DNA from: BP-133 sp040756995
GTDB lineage: Bacteria; Actinomycetota; Acidimicrobiia; IMCC26256; BP-133
Assembly: GCA_040756995.1 (NCBI GenBank)
Contig: JBFLYK010000032.1
Coordinates: forward strand, 23,688 to 87,687
Length of the DNA stretch: 64,000 nt
Direction of reading: 5' to 3'
Shown here in pieces: positions 28,130 through 40,757 of the stretch. Numbering within the stretch: the stretch's first letter is position 1; the number at the start of each line of letters is the position of its first letter. The translations under genes and the position numbers were made by a program. Below the pieces are notes generated by a model, which made no database searches, had not been told where the DNA came from, and saw only the letters and a list, made by a program, of their open reading frames with translations.

Positions 28130-29605
28130 ATGGCGACGCTCGCGGAGCTGGCCCGCTCCCACACCCGGCTGACGGCCGACGACGCCGCCCACCTGCAGCG
28201 GCTGGCCTCGGCCTGGGGGATGCTGGCCGACCTGTGCTTCGCCGACCTGCTGCTGCTGGCCCCCGTGGCGGGGGAGGAGGGTCACCGCTTCGTGATCCTG
28301 GCCCAGGTGCGGCCCACCACCGACCAGACCCTCTACCGGGAGGACATGGTCGGCACGATCGTCGACGAGGTCGAGCGGCCCCTGATCGCCCGGGTGTGGC
28401 GCATCGGCGAGATCGGCGTCGGCGATGCCGCCGTCATCGGCCAGACCGGGGAACGGGCCAACGTCCAGGCCATCCCCGTCCGCCACCGGGGGAAGGTCAT
28501 CGCCCTCCTCACCCGGGAGGCGGCCACCACCACCGGCCGCCGCCTCGGCGAGCTGGAGCGGGTCTACTTCGAGATCTTCGACCGCTTCGCCCGCATGCTC
28601 TACGAGGGCACGTTCCCGTTCAAGGGCGGAGCCCTCGTGCCGGAGGAGTCGCCCCGGGTCGGCGACGGTGTGGTCTTCCTCGACACGGAGTCGGTGGTCC
28701 GCTACGCCAGCCCCAACGCCGTCTCGTCGCTGCATCGCATGGGGATCCACGCCAACGCCCAGGGTCAGCGGCTGGCCGACATCGGTCTCGACGACGACGC
28801 CGTGGCCACCGCCTTCGCCGCCCGGGCGCCGGTCACCGAGGAGCTGGAGTGGGGTGACACGTCGATCCTCCTCCAGGTGATTCCCCTGCTGGAGGACAGC
28901 ACGCCCAATGGTGCGTTGCTCCTCATGCGCGACGTGTCGGAGCTCCGCCGCCGCGACCGGATGCTGCTGTCCAAGGACGCCACCATCCGGGAGATCCATC
29001 ACCGGGTGAAGAACAACCTCCAGACGATCGCCTCGCTGCTGCGCCTCCAGGGCCGCCGGCTGGGGTCGCCGGAGGCCAAGCAGGCCCTCGACGAGTCGGT
29101 GCGGCGGATCCGGTCGATCGCCCTCGTCCACGAGACGCTGGCCTACGAGGCCGGTAACACGGTGCCGTTCGGCGAGATCATCCGGCCGCTGGTGCGGGTG
29201 GTGGAGGACGGGCTCGTCTCGCCCGACCGCCACATCCGCTTCAACGTCGAGGGCGACCCCGGCGACCTGCCGGCCGAGGTGGCCACGCCGCTGGCCGTGG
29301 TGCTGACCGAGCTGTTGCAGAACGCCGTCGAGCACGGGTTCCCCGACAACGGCTCGGGGCGCACCCGGGAGGGTTCGGTGCTGGTGCGGGTGGCCCGGGA
29401 GGACGACGAGGCGGTGGTCGAAGTCGTCGACAACGGCGTCGGTCTGCCGCCCGGCTTCTCGCCCGAGACGGCCTCCGGTCTCGGCCTGTCGATCGTCCGC
29501 ACGCTGGTGCAGAGCGAACTGGCCGGCGAACTCACGATGAAGAACGACGGCGGCACACGGGTGCACCTGCGGGTGCCGATCGCCGCTCCCCGGGTCGAGC
29601 GTTAG
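28130..29605 (+). CDS. PdtaS-like cytoplasmic sensor histidine kinase
   Basis: A 491-aa kinase without membrane segments. Residues 1-160 are a GAF-like sensor (HRFVILAQVRPTTDQTLYRED), residues 170-280 a PAS domain, and residues 285-491 the HisKA_2/HATPase module with EIHHRVKNNLQTIASLL, where His290 is the probable phosphorylation site, and ELLQNAVEHGF, VDNGVGLPPG, SGLGLSIVRTL. This matches mycobacterial PdtaS, which phosphorylates the RNA-binding PdtaR (ANTAR). No ANTAR regulator lies next to it; the receiver protein at 55096 lacks an ANTAR domain. It follows the PHP gene by 6 bp. Confidence 0.88.
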   Translation: MATLAELARSHTRLTADDAAHLQRLASAWGMLADLCFADLLLLAPVAGEEGHRFVILAQVRPTTDQTLYREDMVGTIVDEVERPLIARVWRIGEIGVGDAAVIGQTGERANVQAIPVRHRGKVIALLTREAATTTGRRLGELERVYFEIFDRFARMLYEGTFPFKGGALVPEESPRVGDGVVFLDTESVVRYASPNAVSSLHRMGIHANAQGQRLADIGLDDDAVATAFAARAPVTEELEWGDTSILLQVIPLLEDSTPNGALLLMRDVSELRRRDRMLLSKDATIREIHHRVKNNLQTIASLLRLQGRRLGSPEAKQALDESVRRIRSIALVHETLAYEAGNTVPFGEIIRPLVRVVEDGLVSPDRHIRFNVEGDPGDLPAEVATPLAVVLTELLQNAVEHGFPDNGSGRTREGSVLVRVAREDDEAVVEVVDNGVGLPPGFSPETASGLGLSIVRTLVQSELAGELTMKNDGGTRVHLRVPIAAPRVER

Positions 29606-29712
29606 GACCGTAAGGACCCGCTTCCCGCCCGTCCCCAACGTTCACGTCCCGGTTGCCAGAATTTGGTGCCGCCGTCCATCCGTCTGTCAGCCCTGTTTCT
29701 TAAGTTGCGCGC

Positions 29713-30582
29713 ATGCGCAGACGTGGCCTTGTCCCCCTCGCCGGCGTCCTCCTCCTCTCCCCCTTCCTCACCGCTCCGGCCTCCGCCGGCGGCCGCGTGA
29801 ACTGCGGTCCGCCCAGCACCCGGACCCAGCGGCTCGGCCCGCTGGCCAAAGGCATGAGCGAAGCGTCCGGTCTCGTCGCCTCCTGGCTGCGGCCCGGTGT
29901 GGGCTGGATGATCCGCGACTCCGGCCGCCCGGCCAGCCTCTACTCGCTGCGGATCGTCAACGGGAACCCCGTCGTGCGGGAGGTGAAGGTCCTCGGCGCC
30001 GAGAACACCGACTGGGAGGACATCACCTACTCCGTCGGGCGGGACGGCCGGGGCCGGCTGTGGATCATCGAGAGCATGCAGAAGCACCGCGACCCCTACA
30101 TCTACGAGGTCGTCGAACCCGATCCCGACCGGGCCGTCACGGTGCGGCTGCACATGCGCCACCGGTTCAAGTATCCGGGCCAGGGCTACCAGAACACCGA
30201 GGCGAGCTTCTGGTACGACCAGAAACTCGTCCTGGCCACGAAGTCCAACCCCACCCGCCTCTACCGCTTCGACGCCCTCACGGGGCGGGGTACGCACCGG
30301 CCGCGGTACATCGGGGTGCTCCACGGCGCGCCCCGGATCTCGGTCCTCCGTCCCTCGCCCGACCACAGCGCTCTCGTCGCCTCCGACCACGAGACGATCT
30401 CGGTCTTCCTCGGCAAGGGCCGGGGCAGCGACATCCGGGATTTCGTCGGCAAGTGGCCGGCCTACCGCAAGACCACGTTCTGGGGCGACAACGTCGAGGC
30501 CGGCGACTACTTCCCGACCGGCTCCTGCGACGTGGTGATGCTGTCGGAGTCCCGCAAGGTCTACAAGGTCCTCGCCGGCTGA
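29713..30582 (+). CDS. secreted beta-propeller-like protein of unknown function
   Basis: A 289-aa protein with a clear signal peptide (RRRGLVPLAGVLLLSPFLTA then ASAGG). The mature part has WMIRDSGRPASLYSLRI, ENTDWEDITYSVG and GRLWIIES motifs. The NTDWEDI and DSGRP blocks recur in secreted actinobacterial propeller proteins that read as esterase-like or phytase-like, but no catalytic residues can be assigned. Two cysteines (in VNCGPP and TGSCDVV) could bond. It has its own promoter region after the kinase; the 107-bp gap holds AT-rich CAGAATTTGG and TTTCTTAAG. Confidence 0.75.
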   Translation: MRRRGLVPLAGVLLLSPFLTAPASAGGRVNCGPPSTRTQRLGPLAKGMSEASGLVASWLRPGVGWMIRDSGRPASLYSLRIVNGNPVVREVKVLGAENTDWEDITYSVGRDGRGRLWIIESMQKHRDPYIYEVVEPDPDRAVTVRLHMRHRFKYPGQGYQNTEASFWYDQKLVLATKSNPTRLYRFDALTGRGTHRPRYIGVLHGAPRISVLRPSPDHSALVASDHETISVFLGKGRGSDIRDFVGKWPAYRKTTFWGDNVEAGDYFPTGSCDVVMLSESRKVYKVLAG

Positions 30583-30591
30583 CGGCGTCGG

Positions 30592-31503
30592 CTACGGCAC
30601 CACGATGGTGAGCGCGTCGTCCTCGTAGGTGAAGTCGAGCCGTTCCACGTCGCCCAGGTGGTCGCCGTCGACCTGATAGGGGAACGGCCCGCTGCCGAGC
30701 ACGGTCAGCGAATCGACGTCGGCCCGGTGCACCAGACGGGGATAGCGGCGCAGCACCTTGCCCTTCCCCAGCGCCGAGCCGACCGCGGCCATCACCGGCA
30801 GGAAGCGCAGCGTCCGGAAGGCGGTCACCGACAGGCGGGAGTCCAGTCCGGCCTCGGGGGCCACCACCACCGGCCGGGGACCGAGGAACGTGTAGGGGCT
30901 GGTCTTCGAGACGATGGCGAAATAGCAGCCGTCGATGAGCTCGTCGCCGATCTGGATCCCGAAGTGTGGCCGCGAGTGGTCGTAGTGGCGGAACCACGTG
31001 ACGAAGGCGCTGGCCACGAACAGGGGATGGCCGGCGTAGCGCTTCAGCTCGTTGCGCCGCTCGACCTGGGCCACGACCGCGGCGTCGAAGCCGAGCCCGG
31101 TGTGGAACAGGAAGCGCCGGCCGTTGACGGAGCCCACGCCGATGCGCCGGTAGGAGTGCCGATGGAGCGAGGCCAGCAGCTGGCCGGTGGCCTCCAGCGG
31201 ATCACGGGCGATCCCGATGGTGCGGGCGAAGACGTTCGTCGACCCGCCCGGCAGGGGTGCCAGGGCGGTGGTCGTCCCGGCCAGGCCGTTGGCCGCTTCG
31301 TTCAGGGTTCCGTCGCCGCCCATGGCCACGACCACGTCGACGCCCTCGTTGGCCGCGCCGTGGGCCAGGCGCTCGGCGTGACCCCGCCGGCGGGTCTCGG
31401 CCACCGTCAGCTCGTGGTCGGCCGCCAGGGCCTTGGCGATGACGACCCGGGCCCGGGCGGTCACCGACGACGCGGTGGCATTGACGATCAGCAGGATCCG
31501 CAC
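30592..31503 (-). CDS. diacylglycerol/lipid kinase family protein
   Basis: A 303-aa soluble lipid kinase of the DagK/YegS family that phosphorylates a lipid alcohol with ATP. The N-terminal ILLIVNATASSV, the glycine-rich GGDGTLNEAANGL (near residue 60) and LPGGSTNVFART (near 85) are the diagnostic nucleotide and lipid-binding blocks. FLFHTGLGFDAAVV follows near 135 and the C-terminal beta domain ends with YQVDGDHL. GTG start at 31503. It is convergent with the secreted protein and downstream of a Kelch-like protein on the same strand. Confidence 0.88.
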   Translation of the reverse strand: MRILLIVNATASSVTARARVVIAKALAADHELTVAETRRRGHAERLAHGAANEGVDVVVAMGGDGTLNEAANGLAGTTTALAPLPGGSTNVFARTIGIARDPLEATGQLLASLHRHSYRRIGVGSVNGRRFLFHTGLGFDAAVVAQVERRNELKRYAGHPLFVASAFVTWFRHYDHSRPHFGIQIGDELIDGCYFAIVSKTSPYTFLGPRPVVVAPEAGLDSRLSVTAFRTLRFLPVMAAVGSALGKGKVLRRYPRLVHRADVDSLTVLGSGPFPYQVDGDHLGDVERLDFTYEDDALTIVVP

Positions 31504-31527
31504 CGGCCGGGAGACTAGACGGCCCCG

Positions 31528-32784
31528 CTAGGGGGTCAGCGGCCGGAACCAGGTGCCGTCGTCGGACCGGCCGGACGGGCCCAGCCACTGGACGACCCCG
31601 TCACCGGTCCACACCGGAGCGTCGACCGCCGAGGCGGGGGCGGGCACCTTCTCCCAGGCCCGGAGCCGGTGGTCGAGGACGGCCGCCTGCCCGCAGTGGA
31701 TCGCGAAGGTGGCCGGGCCGGCGGACACGCCCCGGGGCAGGCAGTCCCGCCCCTCGAGCGGCAGGTCGGGCAGCGGACGCCAGCCGTCAGTGACCGGGTC
31801 GTAGGCCGCGGTGCGGAGGTCATGGTCCCAGCCGACGGCCACCGACCCGTTCCACACCAGGGCGATCGACTGGCCCGACAGCGGAGCGATCGGAAGGTCG
31901 CGCCAGTAGCCGGTCACCGGATCGAGCGCCGCCCCCCGGGCCCGGGTGTCGGGCGACATGAGGCTGCGCTGCCGGTCGAGGTACGTGCCGTAGACGATGA
32001 GCTCCCGGCCGGTCCACACGCCGGCGCCGTTGTTCAGCTGCATCGGCAGGGCGGGCAGCACCCGCCACGTGTCGAGGACGGGGTCGTAGGCGGCGGTGTC
32101 CTTCACGCCGTCGTACAGTCCCGGCCCCCGGGCGCCGACGACCACGAACTCGGTGCCGGTCCAGGCGGTGGACAGCGGCACCCGACCGGACAGCGGTCCG
32201 GCGGCCATCATCCGCCAGCGGTCGGTGACCGGGTCGTAGGCCGCGCCGTCGCGTTGGGGGCCACCGCCGTTCACACCGCCGAAGACGAGCACCTCCCGGC
32301 CGGTCCAGGCGGCGGCGGCGCCGGTGCGGTTGGTCAGCGGCGAGCGGCTGAGGCGCCGCCAGCGGTCGACCCGGGGATTGTAAGCCGCTCCCTCGGGAGG
32401 CCGGCCGGGCCGGTCGCCACCCCAGTAGATGACCTCGCTGCCGGTCCAGACGGCGATGTTGCCCTGCCGGCCGGACAGCGGGCCGACCGGCCGCCACGTC
32501 CACCCGTCCGGAATGTCGTCGGGCGGACGGGTCGGCTCGGCGCCCCCGAGGCCCGCCGCCGACTCGCCGGCTCCGGCCGTGGTGGCCGGGTCGGCCGGCG
32601 GCGCCGGCTCGTCGAAGGCCAGGTGGTGCCGGGGCCGCTCCGGCGCCGACCGCCCGGCGACGGCGCTCCCGACGAGGACGGCGACGAGCAGCGCGCCCAT
32701 GATCGCGGCGACCTGCTTGGGACCGCCGGAGGCCGTGGCGGCACCGGGCGAGCGCCTTGCCCCGGCCGGCTCCAGGTCGATCAC
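31528..32784 (-). CDS. Kelch-like beta-propeller protein, membrane-anchored
   Basis: A 418-aa protein from the GTG at 32784, which gives an N-terminal cytoplasmic part, one membrane helix (AAIMGALLVAVLVGSAVAG, about residues 24-42), a Pro-rich linker and a beta-propeller. The propeller units repeat WTG..V...GG and AYDP..D.W (for example AAAWTGREVLVFGGVNGGG and AYDPVTDRWRMM), as in Kelch/galactose-oxidase central domains. It is probably displayed outside the cell. Ligand or role is unknown. The frame is open further upstream, but that DNA overlaps the divergent channel gene. Confidence 0.75.
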   Translation of the reverse strand: MIDLEPAGARRSPGAATASGGPKQVAAIMGALLVAVLVGSAVAGRSAPERPRHHLAFDEPAPPADPATTAGAGESAAGLGGAEPTRPPDDIPDGWTWRPVGPLSGRQGNIAVWTGSEVIYWGGDRPGRPPEGAAYNPRVDRWRRLSRSPLTNRTGAAAAWTGREVLVFGGVNGGGPQRDGAAYDPVTDRWRMMAAGPLSGRVPLSTAWTGTEFVVVGARGPGLYDGVKDTAAYDPVLDTWRVLPALPMQLNNGAGVWTGRELIVYGTYLDRQRSLMSPDTRARGAALDPVTGYWRDLPIAPLSGQSIALVWNGSVAVGWDHDLRTAAYDPVTDGWRPLPDLPLEGRDCLPRGVSAGPATFAIHCGQAAVLDHRLRAWEKVPAPASAVDAPVWTGDGVVQWLGPSGRSDDGTWFRPLTP

Positions 32785-32851
32785 GGCGCCAGTATTTCGC
32801 CTGAGCCGACCATGAGCCACCCGGACCGGTCGGACCCTTAACCTGATCGGC

Positions 32852-33778
32852 GTGAAGGCGTTGTACGGCGCCACGGTCCTCCCGGCCGCCGAGCGCTCGA
32901 GGATGGAACGCATCGGCGACTCCCTGAGCGACTTCGCCCGCGACGACGGGCTGCGTCTCGTCCTCATCGTGCTCGGCACGGTGATCGCCATCCGGATGGT
33001 GCGCATCGTTCTCTACCGGATCCAGCGGCGGGTGGAGAAGACACGGCTGGCGGTGAGGGGCGCCGGTGAGGCCGGGCGGCTGACGGCGCTGTTCGACGTC
33101 CTCGACTACCTGGTGGTGGCGATCGTCGTCGGGATCGGCGTCATGAGCGCCCTGGCGGTGGTCGGCGTGAATACCGGTGCCCTGCTGGCCTCGGCCGGGG
33201 TCCTGGGCTTCGCCGTCGGCTTCGGCGCCCAGACGATGGTCAAGGACCTGTTGAACGGGCTGTTCCTGCTGGCCGAGGGTCAGTACACGATCGGCGACGA
33301 GATCACCATCGGCGGGGTGACCGGTGTCGTGGAACGGGTCACGCTGCGGACGACGACGCTGCGGGCCGCCAACGGTGACGTGCACATCGTGCCGTCGGGC
33401 GACGTCCGGTTGGTGACCAACAAGTCGAAGGGCTGGTCACTGGTCTCCATCGACGCCGGGATCGGCTACGGCACTCCGGTCGACCGGGCCGTCGAAGCGC
33501 TCGAGTTGTTCTGCGCCGAGGTCGAGCGCGACGAGGAGATCGCCGACAGCCTGATGGAACCGCCCAAGGTCGCCGGCATCACCGCCTTCCAGGACCACCA
33601 GTACGTCGCCCGGGTCACGGCCCGGCTGCTGCCTTCGGCCGACTCGCTGCCGACCGAACGCCGCATGCGGCGGGTCCTCCGCCAGGTGTTCGAACGGGAA
33701 GGGATCGAGCCGCCGTTGCCGTTGCGGGTGGTGCCGGCGCCGTCTTCGCCCCCGCCCTCGCCGTCCTCCGGGGTGTGA
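32852..33778 (+). CDS. MscS-family mechanosensitive channel
   Basis: A 308-aa channel with two to three helices (LVLIVLGTVIAIRMVRIVLY, YLVVAIVVGIGVMSALAVV, LLASAGVLGFAVGFGAQTMV) and then the MscS beta domain VKDLLNGLFLLAEGQYTIGD (near 130-150) and ANGDVHIVPSGDV. The last membrane segment is the pore helix with its Gly/Ala face. It would release solutes on hypo-osmotic shock. GTG at 32852 follows a short leader; the divergent Kelch gene lies 67 bp away. The stop overlaps the UDG gene by 4 nt. The C-terminal Pro/Ser tail is variable. Confidence 0.88.
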   Translation: MKALYGATVLPAAERSRMERIGDSLSDFARDDGLRLVLIVLGTVIAIRMVRIVLYRIQRRVEKTRLAVRGAGEAGRLTALFDVLDYLVVAIVVGIGVMSALAVVGVNTGALLASAGVLGFAVGFGAQTMVKDLLNGLFLLAEGQYTIGDEITIGGVTGVVERVTLRTTTLRAANGDVHIVPSGDVRLVTNKSKGWSLVSIDAGIGYGTPVDRAVEALELFCAEVERDEEIADSLMEPPKVAGITAFQDHQYVARVTARLLPSADSLPTERRMRRVLRQVFEREGIEPPLPLRVVPAPSSPPPSPSSGV

Positions 33779-34482
33779 GCCCTTCGAAACGAGCGGCGGC
33801 CCTGGCCCGGATCACCGCCGAGGTCGTCGACTGCCGGCGCTGCCCCCGCCTGGTGGCCTGGCGGGAGGAGGTGGCCGCCAACCCCCGTTCGTCGTACCGG
33901 GGAGAGGTCTACTGGGGCCGGCCCGTCACCGGCTTCGGCGATTCCACCGCCCGGGCCGTGGTGGTCGGCCTCGCCCCCGCCGCCCACGGCGGCAACCGCA
34001 CGGGCCGGATCTTCACCGGTGACCGGTCGGGCGACTGGCTGTTCCGGTCGATGCACCGGGCCGGCTTCGCCAACCAGCCCCACTCGGTCTCGGTCGACGA
34101 CGGGCTCACGTTGCACGGCGCCTGGGTGACCGCCGCCGTCCGGTGCGCCCCGCCGGCCAACAAGCCCACGCTGGAGGAGCGGGACAACTGCGCCGGCTAC
34201 CTCGTCCGGGAACTGGCCGTGCTGGAGCCGGCCGTGATCGTCGTGCTCGGCTCTTTCGCCTACGAAGCCGTCTGGCGGGCGTTGCGGGAGGTGGGGATCG
34301 AGCTGCCGAAGCCTCGCCCCCGCTTCGGCCACGGTGTCGAGGTCCGGACGGGCGGCACGGACGCCGGACCCGTCATCCTCTGCTCCTTCCACCCCAGCCA
34401 ACAGAACACCTTCACCGGCAAACTGACCGAGCCGATGCTCGACGGAATCTTTCTCCGGGCCCGCGACCTGTCCGGCCTCTGA
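33775..34482 (+). CDS. type-5 uracil-DNA glycosylase (UdgB-like)
   Basis: A 235-aa DNA repair enzyme that removes uracil and related damaged bases. The N-terminal cysteines CRRCPRL (near residue 18-24) with others at VRCAPP suggest an Fe-S or metal site. Motif A is GLAPAAHGGNRTGRIFTGD (near 62) and motif B is CSFHPSQQNTFTGKLT (near 203), both typical of family 5. The Ala in the A motif instead of Asp/Glu/Asn agrees with UdgB, which has no polar water-activating residue there. GTG overlaps the channel stop; dapA follows 76 bp later. Confidence 0.88.
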   Translation: MSPSKRAAALARITAEVVDCRRCPRLVAWREEVAANPRSSYRGEVYWGRPVTGFGDSTARAVVVGLAPAAHGGNRTGRIFTGDRSGDWLFRSMHRAGFANQPHSVSVDDGLTLHGAWVTAAVRCAPPANKPTLEERDNCAGYLVRELAVLEPAVIVVLGSFAYEAVWRALREVGIELPKPRPRFGHGVEVRTGGTDAGPVILCSFHPSQQNTFTGKLTEPMLDGIFLRARDLSGL

Positions 34483-34558
34483 GTTGTGAGTGGCCGGCGT
34501 TGTCGGCGGCGAGACGCCGGAGGCGGCCCCGGACAGCGGGCGGGGTACCCTTCCGGGT

Positions 34559-35455
34559 ATGGCGAGTGAGCTGAATTTGCGGGGCGTGTACGTGGCGGCG
34601 GTCACGCCCTTCGGGCGGGACGGCAGCGTGGCGCTTGATGCCCTGGAAGGGCTGGCGCAGGGGTTCCTCGACGCCGGCGCGGCGGGCATCGTGGCCCTCG
34701 GCACCACAGGGGAGTCAGCCGCGCTGGAGAAGGACGAGAAGCAGGCGGTCATCGACGTCTGCGCCCGGGTCTGTGCGGAGCGCAACGCCCAGCTCATCGT
34801 CGGCGCGGGCACGAACAACACCGCCGCCTCGGTGGCCGCCGTCCAGGCGCTGGCCGGCACGCCGGCGCTCGTGGCGGCGCTGTCAGTCGTGCCGTACTAC
34901 GTGCGGCCGTCCGAGGCCGGCATTGTCGAGCACTTCAAGGCGGTGGCCGCCGCCAGTCCCGTCCCCCTCGTCCTCTACAACATCCCCTACCGCACCGGGC
35001 GGGCGCTGGGCTCGGCCTCCCTGCTGACCCTGGCCGGAGTGCCCAACATCGCCGGTGTGAAGCAGGCCGTCGGCAGCATCGACCTCGACACGCTCGAGGT
35101 GCTGGCCGGTGCCCCGCCGGGCTTCTCCCTCCTCGGCGGCGACGACGCCTACCTGTATCCCACCGTCCTCATGGGCGGGGCCGGCACCATCGCCGCCTCG
35201 GCCAACATCGCCACCGAACGGTTCGTGGCCATGATCGACTGCGGCCTCGCCGGGAAACTGGAGGAGGGCCGGGCTCTCTCCGAGGCGCTCCTGCCGTTGG
35301 TGAAGCGACTCTTCGCCGAACCGAACCCGTCGGTGATCAAGGGTGTGCTCCACGCCACCGGGAAGATCCCGACCCCCGACCTTCGCCTGCCCATGACCGC
35401 CGCCTCGAGCGCCGCCGTCGACGCCGCCCTGACCGCCCTGGAGAAGCTCCCGTGA
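34559..35455 (+). CDS. dapA: 4-hydroxy-tetrahydrodipicolinate synthase
   Basis: A 298-aa class I aldolase-fold enzyme for the first lysine-specific step (pyruvate plus aspartate semialdehyde). LGTTGESAAL (near 45), Tyr140 in LYNIPYRTG and the Schiff-base Lys168 in GVKQAVGS are visible, followed by the LLGGDDAYLYP block. ATG at 34559 is preceded by a GC-rich leader containing TACCCT; the frame is open upstream to 34490, but homologous N-termini begin near LRGVYVAAVTPF. The stop overlaps a small membrane protein gene. lysA, hom and thrC lie near 55-59 kb. Confidence 0.92.
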   Translation: MASELNLRGVYVAAVTPFGRDGSVALDALEGLAQGFLDAGAAGIVALGTTGESAALEKDEKQAVIDVCARVCAERNAQLIVGAGTNNTAASVAAVQALAGTPALVAALSVVPYYVRPSEAGIVEHFKAVAAASPVPLVLYNIPYRTGRALGSASLLTLAGVPNIAGVKQAVGSIDLDTLEVLAGAPPGFSLLGGDDAYLYPTVLMGGAGTIAASANIATERFVAMIDCGLAGKLEEGRALSEALLPLVKRLFAEPNPSVIKGVLHATGKIPTPDLRLPMTAASSAAVDAALTALEKLP

Positions 35456-35721
35456 CATTGACCCGCCGCCAGGTCCGCATCCTCCTCGCCGCCGCCGTCT
35501 GGACGCTCTACGTCTGGATCAGCCGCATCGTCATCATGGCGGGCGGGGACGAGTCGACCGGCTTCAAGGTCGTCCACGGCCTTCTGGCCTTCGTCTCCAT
35601 CGGCTTCGCCCTGGCCATCGGCAAGATCGGGCTGGACGCCCGGCGCCGGCTCAAGGGACCGACAGGACCGCCGGAACGAGCACGAGCTGTGGCCGGTTCG
35701 ACGACGCTTCGCTCGAACTGA
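35452..35721 (+). CDS. small two-helix membrane protein
   Basis: An 89-aa protein with two hydrophobic helices (VRILLAAAVWTLYVWISRIVI and VVHGLLAFVSIGFALAIGKI) and a basic tail. No function is known to me. GTG lies in the dapA stop, so it is translationally coupled to dapA. The last 71 bp overlap the 3' end of the convergent phosphoesterase gene at 35651, an uncommonly long convergent overlap, so the true stop of one may be placed wrongly. The membrane segments are, however, plausible. Confidence 0.65.
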   Translation: MTLTRRQVRILLAAAVWTLYVWISRIVIMAGGDESTGFKVVHGLLAFVSIGFALAIGKIGLDARRRLKGPTGPPERARAVAGSTTLRSN

Positions 35722-37021
35722 AGTCGATTCCGTCGCTGGAGTCGGCGGTGAGTTCGAAGCTCCACAGGCCGTCGCCGGTCACCGCCGCCGACACGTCGTA
35801 CTCCACCCACTGCCCGTAGGCCACCGAGCCGATGTCGGCGAGCAGAGGGCCGGCCCGGGGCGGCCGGTTGTTCCAGGTCACGGATCTCTCGGACCAGGCC
35901 GGGTCACTGAGGTACACCTCGGGTCCGTTGGACGACTTGTCCTTCACGTACAAGCGCAGCGTGGCCTTGGAGACGGCGCCCACCCCGTTGACCGCGAAGC
36001 GGACATAGGACGCCGTGGCCGGCGACCCGTCGGCCACCAGTCTCGAGGACGAGCCGAAGTTGTCGTTGGGGTCGTCCGACTCGACGCGGGCATCGGCCTC
36101 GGCGGCGACGGTGATCTCGCCGGGGGTTTCGCCGCCGCCGCCGCCTCCACCGCGGTCACAGCTGCCGTGACCGGAGTCACGGAACGACGAACCCTCGATG
36201 GGCACGAAGTCGAAGTTGTAGCCGTCGGACCGCAGCGTGAGCTTGAGCACGCCGTACGTCCTGTTGTTGCGGACCTCGCTGTTGGGCTTCGTGGAGTTGA
36301 ACGAAGCATGACTGCGCCCGCCGGTCCCGACGACGAACTGCCGGATTCCGTTGGCGTCGAGGCGCCCGTCGGCGTCCTGGGGCGCGAACCGCTCGTACAC
36401 GTGATGATGGCCGCTGAGCACCATCTCGGCGCCGTACTCCTGGAGGGTCTTCCACAGCGCCCTCGTCGCGCTGTTCGAGGAGACGGAGCTGAAGCGGGGG
36501 TGATGCCACATGGCGGCGAGACACCGGGCATTGGCCGCCGCCAGGTCGGCCCGCAGCCACCGCTCCTGCGGTGAACCCGAGCCACAACCGCCGACCTCGC
36601 CGCAGTTGCTGTTGAGGACCACGATGTGCCACGCCCCGACGTCGTAGCTGTACCAGCCCTCGTCCGGGTCCCCGGCCGCGGCGCCGAAGTAGTCGAAGTA
36701 GGGCGCGGCGTCGTCGGTGTCGTACTCGTTGTCGCCGACGACCGGGTGGGTCCGGTCGGCGAACCTCCCCCACGTCGGGTGGTAACAGTCGGCGAACTGC
36801 CGGGCGGTCCCGGCGGCGTAGGCGTTGTCGCCCAGCGTGAAGGGGATGCCTCCGCTCTTCTCCACGAGCTCCGCCGTCCGGGAGTCGTTGCTGTTTCCGC
36901 AGTAGGCGATGTCGCCGGCGCCGACGAGCACGGGATCGGCCGCCCGGGCCGTCGGCATGGCCTGGGGCAGGCCGGCGACGACCAAAGCAACGAGCACACC
37001 GATGAACCAGCGTCGGCCCAC
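35651..37021 (-). CDS. secreted metallophosphoesterase with C-terminal DNRLRE-type domain
   Basis: A 456-aa exported protein. The first 27 residues are a signal peptide (RRWFIGVLVALVVAGLPQ). Residues 30-290 form a purple-acid-phosphatase-like domain: VGAGDIAYC, FTLGDNAYA, VVGDNEYD, MWHHPRFS and LSGHHHVYERF carry the Asp, Asn and His metal ligands. A Gly run follows and residues about 305-456 are a DNRLRE/CBM-like beta domain with ATASYVRFAVNGVG and SDPAWSERSVTWNNRP. It probably acts outside the cell on phosphate esters. GTG at 37021 has AGGAGTCCTGGC upstream, a good ribosome-binding site. Confidence 0.88.
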   Translation of the reverse strand: MGRRWFIGVLVALVVAGLPQAMPTARAADPVLVGAGDIAYCGNSNDSRTAELVEKSGGIPFTLGDNAYAAGTARQFADCYHPTWGRFADRTHPVVGDNEYDTDDAAPYFDYFGAAAGDPDEGWYSYDVGAWHIVVLNSNCGEVGGCGSGSPQERWLRADLAAANARCLAAMWHHPRFSSVSSNSATRALWKTLQEYGAEMVLSGHHHVYERFAPQDADGRLDANGIRQFVVGTGGRSHASFNSTKPNSEVRNNRTYGVLKLTLRSDGYNFDFVPIEGSSFRDSGHGSCDRGGGGGGGETPGEITVAAEADARVESDDPNDNFGSSSRLVADGSPATASYVRFAVNGVGAVSKATLRLYVKDKSSNGPEVYLSDPAWSERSVTWNNRPPRAGPLLADIGSVAYGQWVEYDVSAAVTGDGLWSFELTADSSDGIDFSSSEASSNRPQLVLVPAVLSVP

Positions 37022-37126
37022 GCCAGGACTCCTGATCGGAAGAATTGCGGCACCTGCAGGACCTTATTTGGCCACTGTGAGTGGTTTTTCCTGCCCGGGC
37101 GCTCCTGTCCGGCGTGTGTGCTGTGC

Positions 37127-40753
<3,627 letters not shown>

Positions 40754-40757
40754 GTCG

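Noticed and set aside
37050..37090. Intrinsic terminator CCACT-GTG-AGTGG followed by TTTTT
   Set aside because: It would act on a plus-strand transcript, but both flanking genes are on the minus strand and the stem is only 5 bp.
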